Positions 44,835 to 54,599 of a stretch of DNA of 64,000 bases are shown piece after piece. Position numbers and translations under genes: made by a program. Location of the stretch: contig NZ_CP046266.1 of assembly GCF_009720625.1 (NCBI RefSeq), forward strand, positions 2,179,501 through 2,243,500. Reading direction: 5' to 3'. How positions within the stretch are numbered: the first letter of the stretch is position 1; each line of letters opens with the position of its first letter. Source of the DNA: Metabacillus sediminilitoris (GTDB lineage Bacteria; Bacillota; Bacilli; Bacillales; Bacillaceae). The notes below the pieces were generated by a model. It saw only the letters and a program-made list of their open reading frames with translations, had not been told where the DNA came from and searched no databases.

Positions 44835-46120
44835 AATTTGATCACCTCTCTAGTATTTAGTAGTTGTGAAACGACTCGTTTAGCGCTAGCTACGGATGCA
44901 TCAACGAGTAGCTCCCCATGTGAGACCCAGTCACCAGCAACATATAGTCCCTTAATTTCAGGAACAGCAGGGCCTGGATTCTCCATTCTTTTCCTATGAG
45001 GAAAATCGTGGACAACCGTCATTTTCGGCAGGAACTGTCTTATCACTAATTCTTTCCGCCAGCCGGGTTGGACCACATTTAATACTTGCTCCAACTCACT
45101 CTCATCCTTCGCTGCATCTGTTTGTGGACCCTGATATTTAAAAAGCGATATCACTTGTGTCCCATCATCACTTAAGATAGCGGGTCTTGGTTTTCCCTCC
45201 CGTGATTGGTGCGTAAAGAAAATTGGTTGATCCAATCCATAGATAAATTGGTGCTTTGGATTAGGCAATTGGCGCAATCCAACATCTAGACAGGCAACTG
45301 TAACAGGAATAGCTTGCTTGTTCCACGTGTCGAGTGCTGTTTGATCCGCATGGGGAACTAGTTTGTGAGAAATGGAAGGTGGTGTAGTTAGTATAACATT
45401 CGATGCTTCAATTTTTGTGCCACCCTCACATAAAATCGAGTGTACTTTTTGATCTTGATGTTCGACTGCAACCACTTTACAACCGGTGATCAGCTCCACT
45501 CCTTGTTGGACAGCAAGTTCACGCAGTTCTTCTACGACTGTCCCCCAGCCTTTATCAAGATACAAGACTCCTTTTAGTGATCGCTGCAGCTGCTTTAAGG
45601 CAGGACCAGCAGCGTGTAATTCAGGTGCAAACACATAAGTGGATGTTCGGAGCAATGCATAGAACACGTTGCGCAGCATTGGATTATGCAATTGAGTTTC
45701 AATCCAATCGCGGATACTGATCTGGTTCCAAACGCTTGTGTCCATTTTTCCTAATTTAATGAACCATTTTGCAAATTCGAGCTTTCCTTCCCAACTTAGG
45801 AGCGGCGTTTGAAAGAAGGAAGATATGTTCGTTGGTATGGGCAACATTTGTTCTTTCCACATCCCGTAAGCATCAATAGACGGTGTGCTCCCCTCAAGTC
45901 GTAATCCGAGTTCGCGGAATGCTTCGTACGCTTCCCCTTTATACAGTGCATGCCCACCCAAATTAAAATATACACCCTGCTTATTGTTGGTGATGGCTCT
46001 GCCTCCCAACCGCTTTTGTTTTTCCAGTACAATGGTTCGTTTCCCTGCTTTTGCTGCATAGATCGCAGCCGTTAAACCCGCAATTCCCCCGCCTACAATA
46101 GCCACTTCATATTTTGTCAT
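44831..46120 (-). CDS. FAD-dependent amine-oxidase/phytoene-desaturase-like oxidoreductase
   Basis: 429 residues, minus strand. The start ATG at 46120 (minus) has AAAAGG 9 bases upstream; two earlier ATGs are too close. The Rossmann motif VGGGIAGLTAAIYAAKAGK and EKQKRLGGRAITN identify the flavin amine-oxidase/protoporphyrinogen-oxidase-like family, and the C-terminal FAD contact GLYVAGDWVSHGELLVDA is present. The substrate is unknown. It is the enzyme partner of the ECF41 sigma factor and is probably the main target of that sigma factor. Confidence 0.9.
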   Translation of the reverse strand: MTKYEVAIVGGGIAGLTAAIYAAKAGKRTIVLEKQKRLGGRAITNNKQGVYFNLGGHALYKGEAYEAFRELGLRLEGSTPSIDAYGMWKEQMLPIPTNISSFFQTPLLSWEGKLEFAKWFIKLGKMDTSVWNQISIRDWIETQLHNPMLRNVFYALLRTSTYVFAPELHAAGPALKQLQRSLKGVLYLDKGWGTVVEELRELAVQQGVELITGCKVVAVEHQDQKVHSILCEGGTKIEASNVILTTPPSISHKLVPHADQTALDTWNKQAIPVTVACLDVGLRQLPNPKHQFIYGLDQPIFFTHQSREGKPRPAILSDDGTQVISLFKYQGPQTDAAKDESELEQVLNVVQPGWRKELVIRQFLPKMTVVHDFPHRKRMENPGPAVPEIKGLYVAGDWVSHGELLVDASVASAKRVVSQLLNTREVIKL

Positions 46121-46152
46121 CGTCATCATCCTTTTCGATTATTTACTAATAT

Positions 46153-46179
46153 AACGGATGAGTAAATAATTCTGTGACA
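46153..46179 (-). promoter_or_regulatory. ECF41-type promoter of the oxidoreductase-sigma operon
   Basis: On the minus strand TGTCACA (46179-46173), a 16-base spacer and CGTT (46156-46153) match the ECF41 consensus TGTCACA-N16-CGTC except for the last base. It lies 33 bases ahead of the oxidoreductase start. Confidence 0.8.
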
Positions 46180-46222
46180 AAATGGAGACAAAAGTTTTTT
46201 GATGGAGTGGATTGTTAGGTAA

Positions 46223-46303
46223 TACGAACTGATTCAAGAAGCTTATTTACGAGCCGCACCAAAGCGTTTGGTAAAAGAATGGATTGAGATGCATATGAAG
46301 TGA
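46223..46303 (+). pseudogene. Short C-terminal relic of an unrecognised protein
   Basis: An open 26-codon frame reads YELIQEAYLRAAPKRLVKEW then IEMHMK and TGA. It has a protein-like pattern but no start and no family I can name. The rest of 46180-46503 shows nothing else. Confidence 0.3.
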
Positions 46304-46503
46304 GTTTTTAATAGCTGCGAAGAAAAGAGTCCCTGATTGGTTAACGAGTATTGCTCCATAATTAAAGTTATTCCATTAAAGGGCGCCTTTCTTTAATAAA
46401 AGGGCATAAATTTTTCATACTCTCCGTAACTTTTTACAAAGGAAAATCGTTATTTAAAACAAAAGGTATTTTTACAGGCTATTAAAGTGAATGGGGGAAA
46501 ACT

Positions 46504-47550
46504 ATGAAGGTCCTTATATTAGGAGGTACTCGTTTTTTGGGAAGAGCTTTGGTAGAAGAAGCATTGAAAAGAGGGCACGAAATCACCTTATTTAATCGCG
46601 GAACTTATAAAGAGACGTTTCCTGAAGTAGAGCAGCTAATCGGCAATAGAGACAGTGATGTATCACATCTGGAAAACCGGAAATGGGATGTCGTAGTGGA
46701 TACATGCGGATTTGCTCCTCATCAAATCAAAAAAATCGCTGCTGTACTTGGGGCAAACATCGAACATTATACATACATCTCAAGTATCTCTGCTTATAAA
46801 GATTGGATTCCACTCAATATTACGGAAGACTATCATTTACAATCCATGCCGCCGGATAATAAATTAAAAGATGTTGAGGAGGGGAAAATTTCTCCTTACG
46901 AGTATTACGGCGCTTTGAAAGTACTATGTGAAGGAGAGGCGGAGAAGCATTGGCCAGGGCGTGTTTTGCATATAAGAGCTGGGCTGCTTGTCGGACCATT
47001 TGACTATACGGATCGGCTTCCGTACTGGGTACAGCGTGTAGCACAAGGCGGAAAAGTATTGGTTCCGGGACGTCCAGATCGTCCTGTTCAATTGATTGAC
47101 GTAAAAGATGTAGCAACATGGGTATTCGATATGGCAGAAAACAGAAAAGTAGGTATGTTCAATGTAACAGGACCGGATTATGAATTGACTATAGAAGAGC
47201 TATTGAATAACTGTAAAGTTGTCACAAACAGTGATGCCGAATTTGTATGGACAGATGAACAATTTGTATTGGATCATAAAATACAGCCATGGACGGAAAT
47301 GCCGTTATGGATTCCTGAACACTTCCCGTTAGAAGGAGAAACAGAGTCATGGAAAGGCGCTTCTTTCATTAGTGTAGAAAAAGCTGTTAACGCTGGTCTT
47401 TCCTTCCGACCTCTTGAAGATACTATTCATGATGTATATCAATGGGAGAAAGCTAGAAAGAATTCAGAACGAAAGACGGGGATATCAAGAGAAAGAGAGC
47501 AGGAGCTGCTAGAGACTTGGTTTCAAAAAGAGAAAAAGGAGACAGTTTAA
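46504..47550 (+). CDS. NAD-dependent epimerase/dehydratase family protein
   Basis: 348 residues starting at ATG behind TGGGGGAAA. Extended short-chain dehydrogenase fold with the N-terminal dinucleotide motif LILGGTRFLGRALVEEALKR, a catalytic YEYYGALKVLCE segment (YxxxK), and HIRAGLLVGPFDYTDRLPYW. It resembles the atypical SDR/CSP41-like reductases; the substrate cannot be assigned. It stands alone. A palindrome ATGGGGT-TATT-ACCCCAT overlaps its stop codon (47550-47567), but without a T run. Confidence 0.85.
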   Translation: MKVLILGGTRFLGRALVEEALKRGHEITLFNRGTYKETFPEVEQLIGNRDSDVSHLENRKWDVVVDTCGFAPHQIKKIAAVLGANIEHYTYISSISAYKDWIPLNITEDYHLQSMPPDNKLKDVEEGKISPYEYYGALKVLCEGEAEKHWPGRVLHIRAGLLVGPFDYTDRLPYWVQRVAQGGKVLVPGRPDRPVQLIDVKDVATWVFDMAENRKVGMFNVTGPDYELTIEELLNNCKVVTNSDAEFVWTDEQFVLDHKIQPWTEMPLWIPEHFPLEGETESWKGASFISVEKAVNAGLSFRPLEDTIHDVYQWEKARKNSERKTGISREREQELLETWFQKEKKETV

Positions 47551-47567
47551 TGGGGTTATTACCCCAT

Positions 47568-47919
47568 GCTCATCAAGCTAAGGAAAAATTATATCCTTAA
47601 TAATTGTATGATCTTTAACAATCGGGAGCTTTCGTATTATAAGGTCAACTAGTAGTTACGGAAATTCAATCAAGGAAGCATAAAAACATAACGAGAACTC
47701 CTTTATCAGTACTCTAACCACAACGGGAGTCTCAAAGTTCTTGGAATAATCATTTGTTGAACAATACGCTTTGCTTTTTTGAGAGAATATCCATTCAGAA
47801 GATGAGCTTCTCTTACGTAAAGCAAAGGCAAATAAAAAAAATACCGCGATAAAGTTCGAGCTCTCGTCTTGGGGTAACACCAGCAAAACGCGGATTTACA
47901 ACGTAGGAAATACAAATAT
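47568..47919. other. Gene-poor stretch
   Basis: Two overlapping minus-strand frames (47656-47886, 47706-47915) have no convincing ribosome binding site and no recognised family. The Arg/Leu-rich end of the second (KKAKRIVQQMIIPRTLRLPL) may be a gene relic. Confidence 0.4.
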
Positions 47920-47966
47920 AAAAAGCCTAATTTCTCAGGTGTTATAAGTGAGAAATTAGGCTTTAG
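47920..47966 (-). terminator. Terminator of the sugar-binding protein gene
   Basis: A 16-bp perfect stem (47922-47937 with 47949-47964); on the minus strand it runs into a short T-rich tail. It lies about 155 bases past the stop of the minus-strand gene at 48122. Confidence 0.7.
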
Positions 47967-48121
47967 TTACTTCAGAAAAGCGCCCGATTGCGGAATAAGA
48001 AAAACACATTTCTTTGTCTGCCTATTATACATAAAGCTTATTATCGGCAAAAGAAGGGGTTGGTGAAGCACTATCCTCAATCCTAATATCAAACTAAGGC
48101 TAATAGAAATAATTAAGTTAA

Positions 48122-49087
48122 TTACCTTCGGACTCTCTCCTGAAATTCGAAACGTTGCTTTGCATTCCCTTTAATGATGATATCGATTCCACTATCGATA
48201 TTCCTTGAAACATTCTTACCATTTAATACTTTCATCACAGCTTCGACACTTAAATATCCCATATCATAAGGATTTTGTGCAACTGTTCCAGGCAGCTTTT
48301 CCTCTTCTATCAATTCAATCATTTCATTAATACCATCCGCTCCAATGACTGGCATTTTATAACCAAGATCTTCAATAGTGTGAAAAGCAGTTAATGCTAG
48401 TTCGTCATTAGTGGCGATTATTCCTTGAAGGTTAGGGTGTTCGTCTAAAATCGTTTTCAAATCTTCTTTCACTTGCAAAGGCTCTAAGAAAACATCAACT
48501 CCTTCTGCAACAATTTCAATTCCTACAGACTGTAAACTTATTTTAGCACCTTTTATCCGGTCAGAAGCTACCGGACTATTTGTATCTACTCCTAAGATGG
48601 CAACTTCATTTCCAGGCTGCAGTTGCGAACCTAGTAACGCTCCCGCTATTCTTCCTAACGCAACATTATCAGTACCAACATAAGAGGTTTTATCCTCCCA
48701 AGAAACATCAGTATCAAGTAAGATAACAGGAATATCCTGTTCGACAAAGTCTTCTAACGCAGAACTAATATAATCCGGATAAATAGGAGCTATAATTAAG
48801 CTATCAGGACTTTCCATAAGAACTCGTTCTAAAAAACGATCTTGCTCCTCAACAGATGCTCCATCAGAAGGTGCAATAACTTTACCATTTATACCAAAAT
48901 CTTGAAATCCTTTTCTCGCCCCGGCTGCCATAAGCTCCCAATACTCTGAATTTAGACCTTTTAAAACAACAGTTACATTTGGTTTTTCAGCTGATAATGT
49001 TTTAGATTTATATACTATTAAGAACAAAGACAATATGAATATAATTAGTAGAAAAAAAGATAACTTATTTAACATTAGATACTCCAT
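48122..49087 (-). CDS. Sugar ABC transporter substrate-binding protein (RbsB-like), orphan
   Basis: 321 residues. An N-terminal hydrophobic segment (FFLLIIFILSLFLIVY) without a lipobox Cys suggests an uncleaved anchor or an ordinary signal peptide. The rest is a type I periplasmic-binding fold: VLKGLNSEYWELMAAGARKG, PDSLIIAPIYPDYI, LLDTDVSWEDKTSYVGTDN, ATNDELALTAFHTIEDLGY, GADGINEMIELIEEEKLPGT and NPYDMGYLSVEAVMKV. No permease or ATPase genes are adjacent, so it may serve a remote transporter or act as a sensor partner. A deleted paralogue is at 24089. Confidence 0.9.
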   Translation of the reverse strand: MEYLMLNKLSFFLLIIFILSLFLIVYKSKTLSAEKPNVTVVLKGLNSEYWELMAAGARKGFQDFGINGKVIAPSDGASVEEQDRFLERVLMESPDSLIIAPIYPDYISSALEDFVEQDIPVILLDTDVSWEDKTSYVGTDNVALGRIAGALLGSQLQPGNEVAILGVDTNSPVASDRIKGAKISLQSVGIEIVAEGVDVFLEPLQVKEDLKTILDEHPNLQGIIATNDELALTAFHTIEDLGYKMPVIGADGINEMIELIEEEKLPGTVAQNPYDMGYLSVEAVMKVLNGKNVSRNIDSGIDIIIKGNAKQRFEFQERVRR

Positions 49088-49294
49088 TATTTCGTATATT
49101 TATACTACTCACTCTATAACATTTTCTAATTTCTCTAACAAGCAGATACTCCCCTTTTAAATCCTCTCTCTTTAAACAATTATAGGAATATCTTTTTTAT
49201 ATGTAAACCTTATTTTCTCATTGATTAATAAAATACTTTATTGTATATCATATACAACTCTAATTTACATAACGTCCACCTTCGAAAGTTGCAA

Positions 49295-49342
49295 AAAGGC
49301 CAACTCCTTGGTACAGAAGGGATTAGCCTTTGGTCGTTTTTT
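49295..49342 (+). terminator. Terminator-like hairpin in the 49.1-50.1 kb gap
   Basis: AAAGGC..AA..CC pairs with GG..TT..GCCTTT (interrupted stem), then TGGTCGTTTTTT. The gene it served is not apparent. Confidence 0.5.
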
Positions 49343-49402
49343 ATTGTTTTTGCATGATTTTATACATCGTTGATTTATCAACGTTTTCGGCTTTTGAAGA
49401 AA
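49341..49402 (-). pseudogene. C-terminal relic of a serine recombinase (resolvase/invertase)
   Basis: On the minus strand SSKAENVDKSTMYKIMQKQ ends in TAA. It matches the last helix-turn-helix of Hin/resolvase-type serine recombinases (xxAxxVxKSTxYKxM). Only about 19 codons remain. Confidence 0.5.
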
Positions 49403-50098
49403 CCTGATGGCTGCAAAAAAAAGGAAGTTTCAAGCAATCTCTTATTCAATATAATGGCCCGTTTGTTGAAGAATACAGAACTTCTACTAATAATTTTGAT
49501 TTAATTTACAACTCTAAGGTATGAAAACTTTCAATACCTTGATAACTTTAATAAGTGTGTTAATTCTCTTAAGTTTGAGACCCTAATTGCAAGCATTAAA
49601 CCTTTTTGGAAAATAAATCATTCAATTCCAAAATTCCAATACAAATGCTAATTTAAATGCCGTTCCGGGACTTATCTCTTGTCTGGTACCCGGTGTTTGC
49701 TTTTCTAACAGTTCGTGGTTATCAGGAGTTTATTTTTCTTTAAATAAAAATTCTTTTGATCGAGGTTTTCTGAAAGGTTAAAAATAATCTTTTAGAAGAC
49801 CTCTATTTTTATTACCTGCTACTTTTATTCAAATTTATCTCGTTTTGTTATGTTGGATAAATTTTTGAATTTTTTTGTCCGTTTTGTATAGACAATTCAA
49901 AATTCATCTATTATTATGATTGTTATAATCGTTAGAATGAAAGGGTTTTCACCACCCCTTTCGTGTGTTTATGGAGAAGACATATGTATTTTCTTGAAGG
50001 GAGAAAATTCAATATTTTTAAAAGCAATACTTGAGAATAGGGGGAAATCAGTAAAAAATCCTGCTTTTATTCTAACCGTCAATGAGGGGGTATATGAA
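49403..50098. other. Leader and spacer ahead of kbl
   Basis: The open frame upstream of kbl from 49916 is not family-like. No T-box or riboswitch fold was recognised. An AT-rich region with TTGTAT and TATTAT (about 49888-49918, 19-base spacing) could be a weak promoter. Confidence 0.4.
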
Positions 50099-51289
50099 AT
50101 GTCAAGTGAAACATTAAATCAATTTTTGAAAGAAAATTTGGACGACTTAAAAGGAAAAGGACTTTACAACGTTATTGATACGGTAGAGGGTTCAAACGGT
50201 CCGATGATCACTATTGCAGGCAGAGAGCTAATTAATTTATCATCCAATAACTATTTAGGTTTAGCAACAGATCGACGCTTAATAGAGGCTTGCTTAGAAG
50301 CAACGAAAACATATGGTGTCGGTGCCGGTGCCGTCCGTACGATCAACGGAACGTTAGATATTCATGTCAAATTAGAAGAAAAGCTTGCCGAATTTAAACA
50401 TACAGAAGCAGCCATCGCTTATCAATCTGGATTTAATTGTAATATGGCAGCGATTTCAGGAGTAATGGATAAACACGATGTCATTCTTTCAGATGAATTG
50501 AACCATGCTTCAATCATTGATGGATGTCGATTATCGAAAGCAAAGATTATTCGCTATAACCATTCCGACATGGAAGATTTACGATCAAAAGCACGTGAAG
50601 CAAAAGAGTCGGGATTGTATAACAAAATCATGATTATCACCGATGGAGTGTTCTCGATGGATGGGGATATTGCCAAGCTTCCTGAAATTGTTGAGATTGC
50701 CGAAGAGTTTGATTTAATTACGTATGTTGATGATGCGCATGGTTCGGGTGTATTAGGTAATGGTGCAGGAACTGTAAAACATTTTGGGTTATCGGATAGA
50801 GTGGATTTCCAAATTGGAACACTATCCAAAGCCATTGGTGTTGTAGGAGGCTATGTAGCAGGCAAGAAAGATTTAATAGATTGGTTAAAAGTGAGAAGCC
50901 GTCCATTTTTATTTTCTACGGCAGTTACACCGGGAGCAGTTGCAGCTTGTATAGAAGCCATTGATATTTTGATGAATAGCTCAGATCTACAAAATAAGCT
51001 GTGGGAAAACGGAGATTATTTGAAAAAAGGCCTAAAAGAATTAGGATTTGATATCGGAGAGAGCGAAACACCGATTACGCCTTGCATTATAGGAGATGAA
51101 GTAAAAACGCAGCAATTCAGTAAGTGGCTTAACAAAGAAGGTGTGTATGCTAAATCCATCGTATTCCCTACCGTTCCAAAGGGAACAGGAAGAGTGAGGA
51201 ATATGCCGACAGCTGCTCATACAAAAGAAATGCTAGATCGTGCATTAGCCATTTATGAAAAAGTAGGAAAAGAGATGTCGATAATTTAA
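50099..51289 (+). CDS. kbl: Glycine C-acetyltransferase (2-amino-3-ketobutyrate CoA ligase)
   Basis: 396 residues from ATG 50099 (GAGGGGG 8 bases upstream), the usual family length. It is an alpha-oxoamine synthase with [60 protein letters not shown] and the PLP lysine in [16 protein letters not shown]. It cleaves 2-amino-3-ketobutyrate with CoA to glycine and acetyl-CoA. The tdh gene follows, so the pair degrades threonine. Function is well supported by both sequence and neighbour. Confidence 0.95.
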   Translation: MSSETLNQFLKENLDDLKGKGLYNVIDTVEGSNGPMITIAGRELINLSSNNYLGLATDRRLIEACLEATKTYGVGAGAVRTINGTLDIHVKLEEKLAEFKHTEAAIAYQSGFNCNMAAISGVMDKHDVILSDELNHASIIDGCRLSKAKIIRYNHSDMEDLRSKAREAKESGLYNKIMIITDGVFSMDGDIAKLPEIVEIAEEFDLITYVDDAHGSGVLGNGAGTVKHFGLSDRVDFQIGTLSKAIGVVGGYVAGKKDLIDWLKVRSRPFLFSTAVTPGAVAACIEAIDILMNSSDLQNKLWENGDYLKKGLKELGFDIGESETPITPCIIGDEVKTQQFSKWLNKEGVYAKSIVFPTVPKGTGRVRNMPTAAHTKEMLDRALAIYEKVGKEMSII

Positions 51290-51331
51290 GGGGATTTCTT
51301 GCTACAGAGTGAAAAAGGGGAGGAATTTTTG

Positions 51332-52291
51332 ATGAAAAAGGTCTTAGTAACAGGGGCTTTAGGTCAAATTGGTTCAGAACTGACGCTAAAAATGAGAGAA
51401 ATTTACGGATTTGACAATATCATTGCAACAGACATTCGAAAAACGGAAAGCGATGTAGTCCAATCAGGTCCATTTGAGATTTTAGATGTTACAGATGAAA
51501 AAGCGATGTTTAACATGGCAAAAAAACATGAAGTGGATACGATTATTCATTTAGCTGCTTTATTGTCAGCAACAGCTGAAAAAAAGCCTCTTTTAGCCTG
51601 GCATTTAAACATGGGCGGATTGGTGAATGCTTTGGAAGCGGCACGAGAATTAAATTGCCAATTTTTCACACCTAGTTCCATTGGTGCGTTTGGTCCAACC
51701 ACTCCTAAAAATCGGACTCCGCAAGACATCATTCAACGACCGACTACGATGTACGGAGTGAATAAAGTATCCGGAGAGTTGTTATGTGATTATTACTATC
51801 ATAAATTTGGAGTTGATACGAGAGGTCTCCGATTCCCGGGACTAATCTCGTATGTTACGCCTCCAGGCGGGGGAACGACCGACTACGCAGTTGAAATTTA
51901 CTATGAAGCGATTAAAAATAAGAGATATACTTCTTACATTGCCAAAGGAACGTATATGGATATGATGTATATGCCTGACGCTTTAGATGCCATCATTACA
52001 TTAATGGAGGCAGATGCATCAAAGCTAAAACATCGGAATTCTTTCAATGTGTCAGCTATGAGCTTTGATCCGGAGCAAATTGCAGCCGAGATTAAAAGGC
52101 ATATTCCGGAATTTGTCATGACTTATGAGGTCGATCCTGTAAGACAATCTATTGCCGACAGTTGGCCTAATATAATAGATTCAACTTGTGCAAAGGAAGA
52201 ATGGGGATTTAAGGCGGAATATGATTTAGAGAAAATGACGATGGATATGTTGATGAAGCTGAGATTAAAGTCACTTTTAATTACCGCATAA
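51332..52291 (+). CDS. tdh: L-threonine 3-dehydrogenase, short-chain (SDR) type
   Basis: 319 residues from ATG 51332 (GGGGAGG 9 bases upstream; the frame to 51299 is an extension). The dinucleotide motif [18 protein letters not shown] and NIIATDIRK open the protein; [18 protein letters not shown], the YxxxK motif in [17 protein letters not shown], and [20 protein letters not shown] mark the SDR-type threonine dehydrogenase rather than the zinc MDR type. It oxidises threonine to 2-amino-3-ketobutyrate with NAD, feeding Kbl. It lies 42 bases after kbl. Confidence 0.95.
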   Translation: MKKVLVTGALGQIGSELTLKMREIYGFDNIIATDIRKTESDVVQSGPFEILDVTDEKAMFNMAKKHEVDTIIHLAALLSATAEKKPLLAWHLNMGGLVNALEAARELNCQFFTPSSIGAFGPTTPKNRTPQDIIQRPTTMYGVNKVSGELLCDYYYHKFGVDTRGLRFPGLISYVTPPGGGTTDYAVEIYYEAIKNKRYTSYIAKGTYMDMMYMPDALDAIITLMEADASKLKHRNSFNVSAMSFDPEQIAAEIKRHIPEFVMTYEVDPVRQSIADSWPNIIDSTCAKEEWGFKAEYDLEKMTMDMLMKLRLKSLLITA

Positions 52292-52404
52292 ATAAGCCTG
52301 CTAGCCGAATAAAAGAGTTGTAACACTCTTTTATTCGAGTTACTTTATTAAGAAATTTTGAGGTTTTTAAACGTTATATAATACACCTTTTATAACCGCC
52401 AAAA

Positions 52405-52418
52405 AGTAAGCGCTTTCT
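52405..52418 (-). promoter_or_regulatory. Cre-like box ahead of sstT
   Basis: On the minus strand AGAAAGCGCTTACT matches the cre consensus at all but the two outer bases. The 420-base gap between tdh and sstT holds no gene or clear terminator. Confidence 0.4.
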
Positions 52419-52713
52419 ATAAGCGTATAAAATTAAACAGCACTGCTTTTTCTTTTAGGTATGAAAGTATGATTCATGGATATTAATAATGACCTCTAAT
52501 AGATTAACCTTTGGAGAGATTTTGAAAGAGCACCGAAGGAGAAAAGCAAAAGCCAAACTCTAGGACTGGTGTTGGTACATATCTAATAAAGGTCATCTAT
52601 TATTCGATCGTATCTATTTGTAATAGACTTAATTCTATCGCAGGGTTATGAAAAATGAATAGCTTGATAGTAGCAATGTTGCAATTTTATCTTAAACTAG
52701 TGGGGGAATATCT

Positions 52714-53952
52714 ATGAAAAGTTTACTGAAAAAGTGGAGTCAATTGAGTCTGGTAAAACAAATAATTATAGGTTTGATTATTGGTATTATCCTGGCTGTA
52801 ACGATCCCAGAAGCAGCAAAACCTGTTGTCATTTTTGGCTCTTTATTTGTAGGTGCTTTGAAAGCAATTGCACCTGTGTTGGTCCTCTTCTTGGTTATGT
52901 CGGCCATCGCTCAACACAAGAGTGGTCACCAAACGAATATGAAATCCATTATCTTCCTATACCTTTTAGGAACCTTTTTAGCTGGATTAATCGCGGTTAT
53001 TGTGAGTTTTATTTTTCCTGTAGGCTTAACACTTGCAAAGGGCGCTGAAGGTGTGACGCCTCCTGGCGGTATTGTAGAGGTTCTCAAATCGTTACTGCTA
53101 AACGTTGTTGATAACCCAATTAAAGCAATTTTTAATGCGAACTATATCGGTATTTTAGCTTGGGCGATAATCCTTGGATTGGCTTTACGAAATGCAGCTG
53201 ATACGACAAAAACGATGATTTCTAATTTTTCAGATGCTGTTTCCAAAATGGTTACATGGGTTATTAAGTTTGCTCCATTAGGAATCATGGGTCTAGTAAT
53301 TGAGTCTATTACTACAAATGGAATTGAGTCGCTACTAAGCTATGGGAAATTACTTACCGTTTTAATTGGTTGTATGCTCTTTGTGGCGCTGGTTGTCAAT
53401 CCAATCATTGTGCTCCTATTTATAAAACAGAATCCTTACCCGCTTGTTTTAAAGTGCTTAAAGGAAAGCGGGATTACAGCATTTTTTACACGTAGCTCAG
53501 CTTCAAATATTCCTGTAAATATGAGATTATGTGAAAATCTAGGTTTGGATAAGGATAGTTATTCAGTATCCATTCCATTAGGTGCAACCATTAATATGGC
53601 TGGTGCCGCAGTTACTATATCTGTTTTGACACTTGCAGCGGTTCATACACTTGGCATTCAAGTGGACATCCCTACAGCAATTCTCCTCAGCGTAATATCA
53701 GCTATATGTGCTTGTGGTGCTTCAGGGGTTGCTGGTGGATCCTTATTACTGATTCCTCTAGCATGCAGCTTATTTGGAATCCCAGCTGAGGTTGCTATGC
53801 AGGTAGTTGGAGTAGGCTTTATCATAGGTGTTTTACAAGACTCTTTTGAAACGGCACTTAACTCATCAACAGACGTACTTTTCACAGCAACAGCTGAATT
53901 TAAAGAGTGGCGTAAAGAAGGAAAAAAAATAGATATCCACAAAGTAGCATAA
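52714..53952 (+). CDS. sstT: Serine/threonine:sodium symporter SstT
   Basis: 412 residues with 8 or more membrane segments of the dicarboxylate/amino acid:cation symporter (DAACS) fold. Typical SstT segments are [20 protein letters not shown] near the N-terminus, [20 protein letters not shown] (serine-rich hairpin), [20 protein letters not shown] and the end [18 protein letters not shown]. It imports serine and threonine with sodium. Following kbl-tdh, it would supply threonine for the pathway. GTGGGGGAA precedes the start. Confidence 0.93.
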   Translation: MKSLLKKWSQLSLVKQIIIGLIIGIILAVTIPEAAKPVVIFGSLFVGALKAIAPVLVLFLVMSAIAQHKSGHQTNMKSIIFLYLLGTFLAGLIAVIVSFIFPVGLTLAKGAEGVTPPGGIVEVLKSLLLNVVDNPIKAIFNANYIGILAWAIILGLALRNAADTTKTMISNFSDAVSKMVTWVIKFAPLGIMGLVIESITTNGIESLLSYGKLLTVLIGCMLFVALVVNPIIVLLFIKQNPYPLVLKCLKESGITAFFTRSSASNIPVNMRLCENLGLDKDSYSVSIPLGATINMAGAAVTISVLTLAAVHTLGIQVDIPTAILLSVISAICACGASGVAGGSLLLIPLACSLFGIPAEVAMQVVGVGFIIGVLQDSFETALNSSTDVLFTATAEFKEWRKEGKKIDIHKVA

Positions 53953-53980
53953 AGAAGAAATCCTCTTATCTGTGATTGAA

Positions 53981-54030
53981 CTGCACCCCAATTGTTAGAC
54001 TCGACTAACAATTGGAGGTGCAGTTTTTTT
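53981..54030 (+). terminator. Hairpin terminator of sstT made from an IS150-type left end
   Basis: CTGCACC..CCAATTGTTAG pairs with CTAACAATTGG..AGGTGCAG (one bulge) and runs into T7. It begins 29 bases after the sstT stop. The TGCACCCC-AAN-GTTAGA pattern is that of the IS150-type terminal repeat at 39624. Confidence 0.8.
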
Positions 54031-54165
54031 ATGGAAAACTGTACTTTAAACAAAAATGAGCTACTGTTGGTGAATATCTTCAAGGGAAAGGTTCCTCTAT
54101 CAAGAGTTGTTAGCCTATATCAACTTCCCAAAAGAATCATTTCTTTTTTGTTCAATATGAACAGA
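54031..54165 (+). pseudogene. Relic of an IS150-type orfA
   Basis: ATG 54031 opens a frame as in IS150 OrfA; one frame over reads TVGEYLQGKGSSIKSC, matching LVKEYLEGKLGY of OrfA. The element is cut off soon after, with no catalytic frame or right end found. A poorly supported frame (54211-54447) follows and is not called. Confidence 0.55.
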
Positions 54166-54468
54166 TAATACCTTATATGGATTCTGATTCACCGTTTTAT
54201 CCACCCTAACATGTTATACCATTCTCAAAAACAAAATCGTTCAAAGACTTCCGAACCAAATTTACACAATCGGGTTAAAAAAAAGTATGATTGTATTACC
54301 TTCCTCATCCTGTGCTGTTGCCAACCATCATTGTACAAACCCCAAACCAACAACTATATTTATTTAGAACCGAAGTTAAAAGGGCTTGTAAAATATCGTA
54401 ACCTTACTAAAAAAGGTTTATTACGATTATCAAGACCTAAATTTTAAAAAAACAAAAAACATAGGCCG

Positions 54469-54508
54469 TTTAACATATTATACATGACTAATATGTAAAC
54501 AGCCTATT
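54469..54508 (-). terminator. Terminator of the isochorismatase-like gene
   Basis: On the minus strand ATAGGCTGTTTACATATTA pairs with TAATATGTTAAACGGCCTAT (two mismatches) and is followed by GTTTTTTGTTTTTTT. Confidence 0.8.
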
Positions 54509-54599
54509 TATTAGGAATACTCCTCAACAATCGTGCCCTTTTCTTGTATAAGCCAGAAGCTTTATATTGGAAAAAGTGAGTTTTTAATAAGCTGCAATT

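Noticed and set aside
49916..50098. 61-codon N-terminal extension of Kbl
   Set aside because: The extension does not resemble the family, and ATG 50099 has a well-placed ribosome binding site and gives the usual length.
54211..54447. 78-codon frame after sstT
   Set aside because: Low-complexity, Cys/Lys-rich composition, no ribosome binding site, follows an IS relic.
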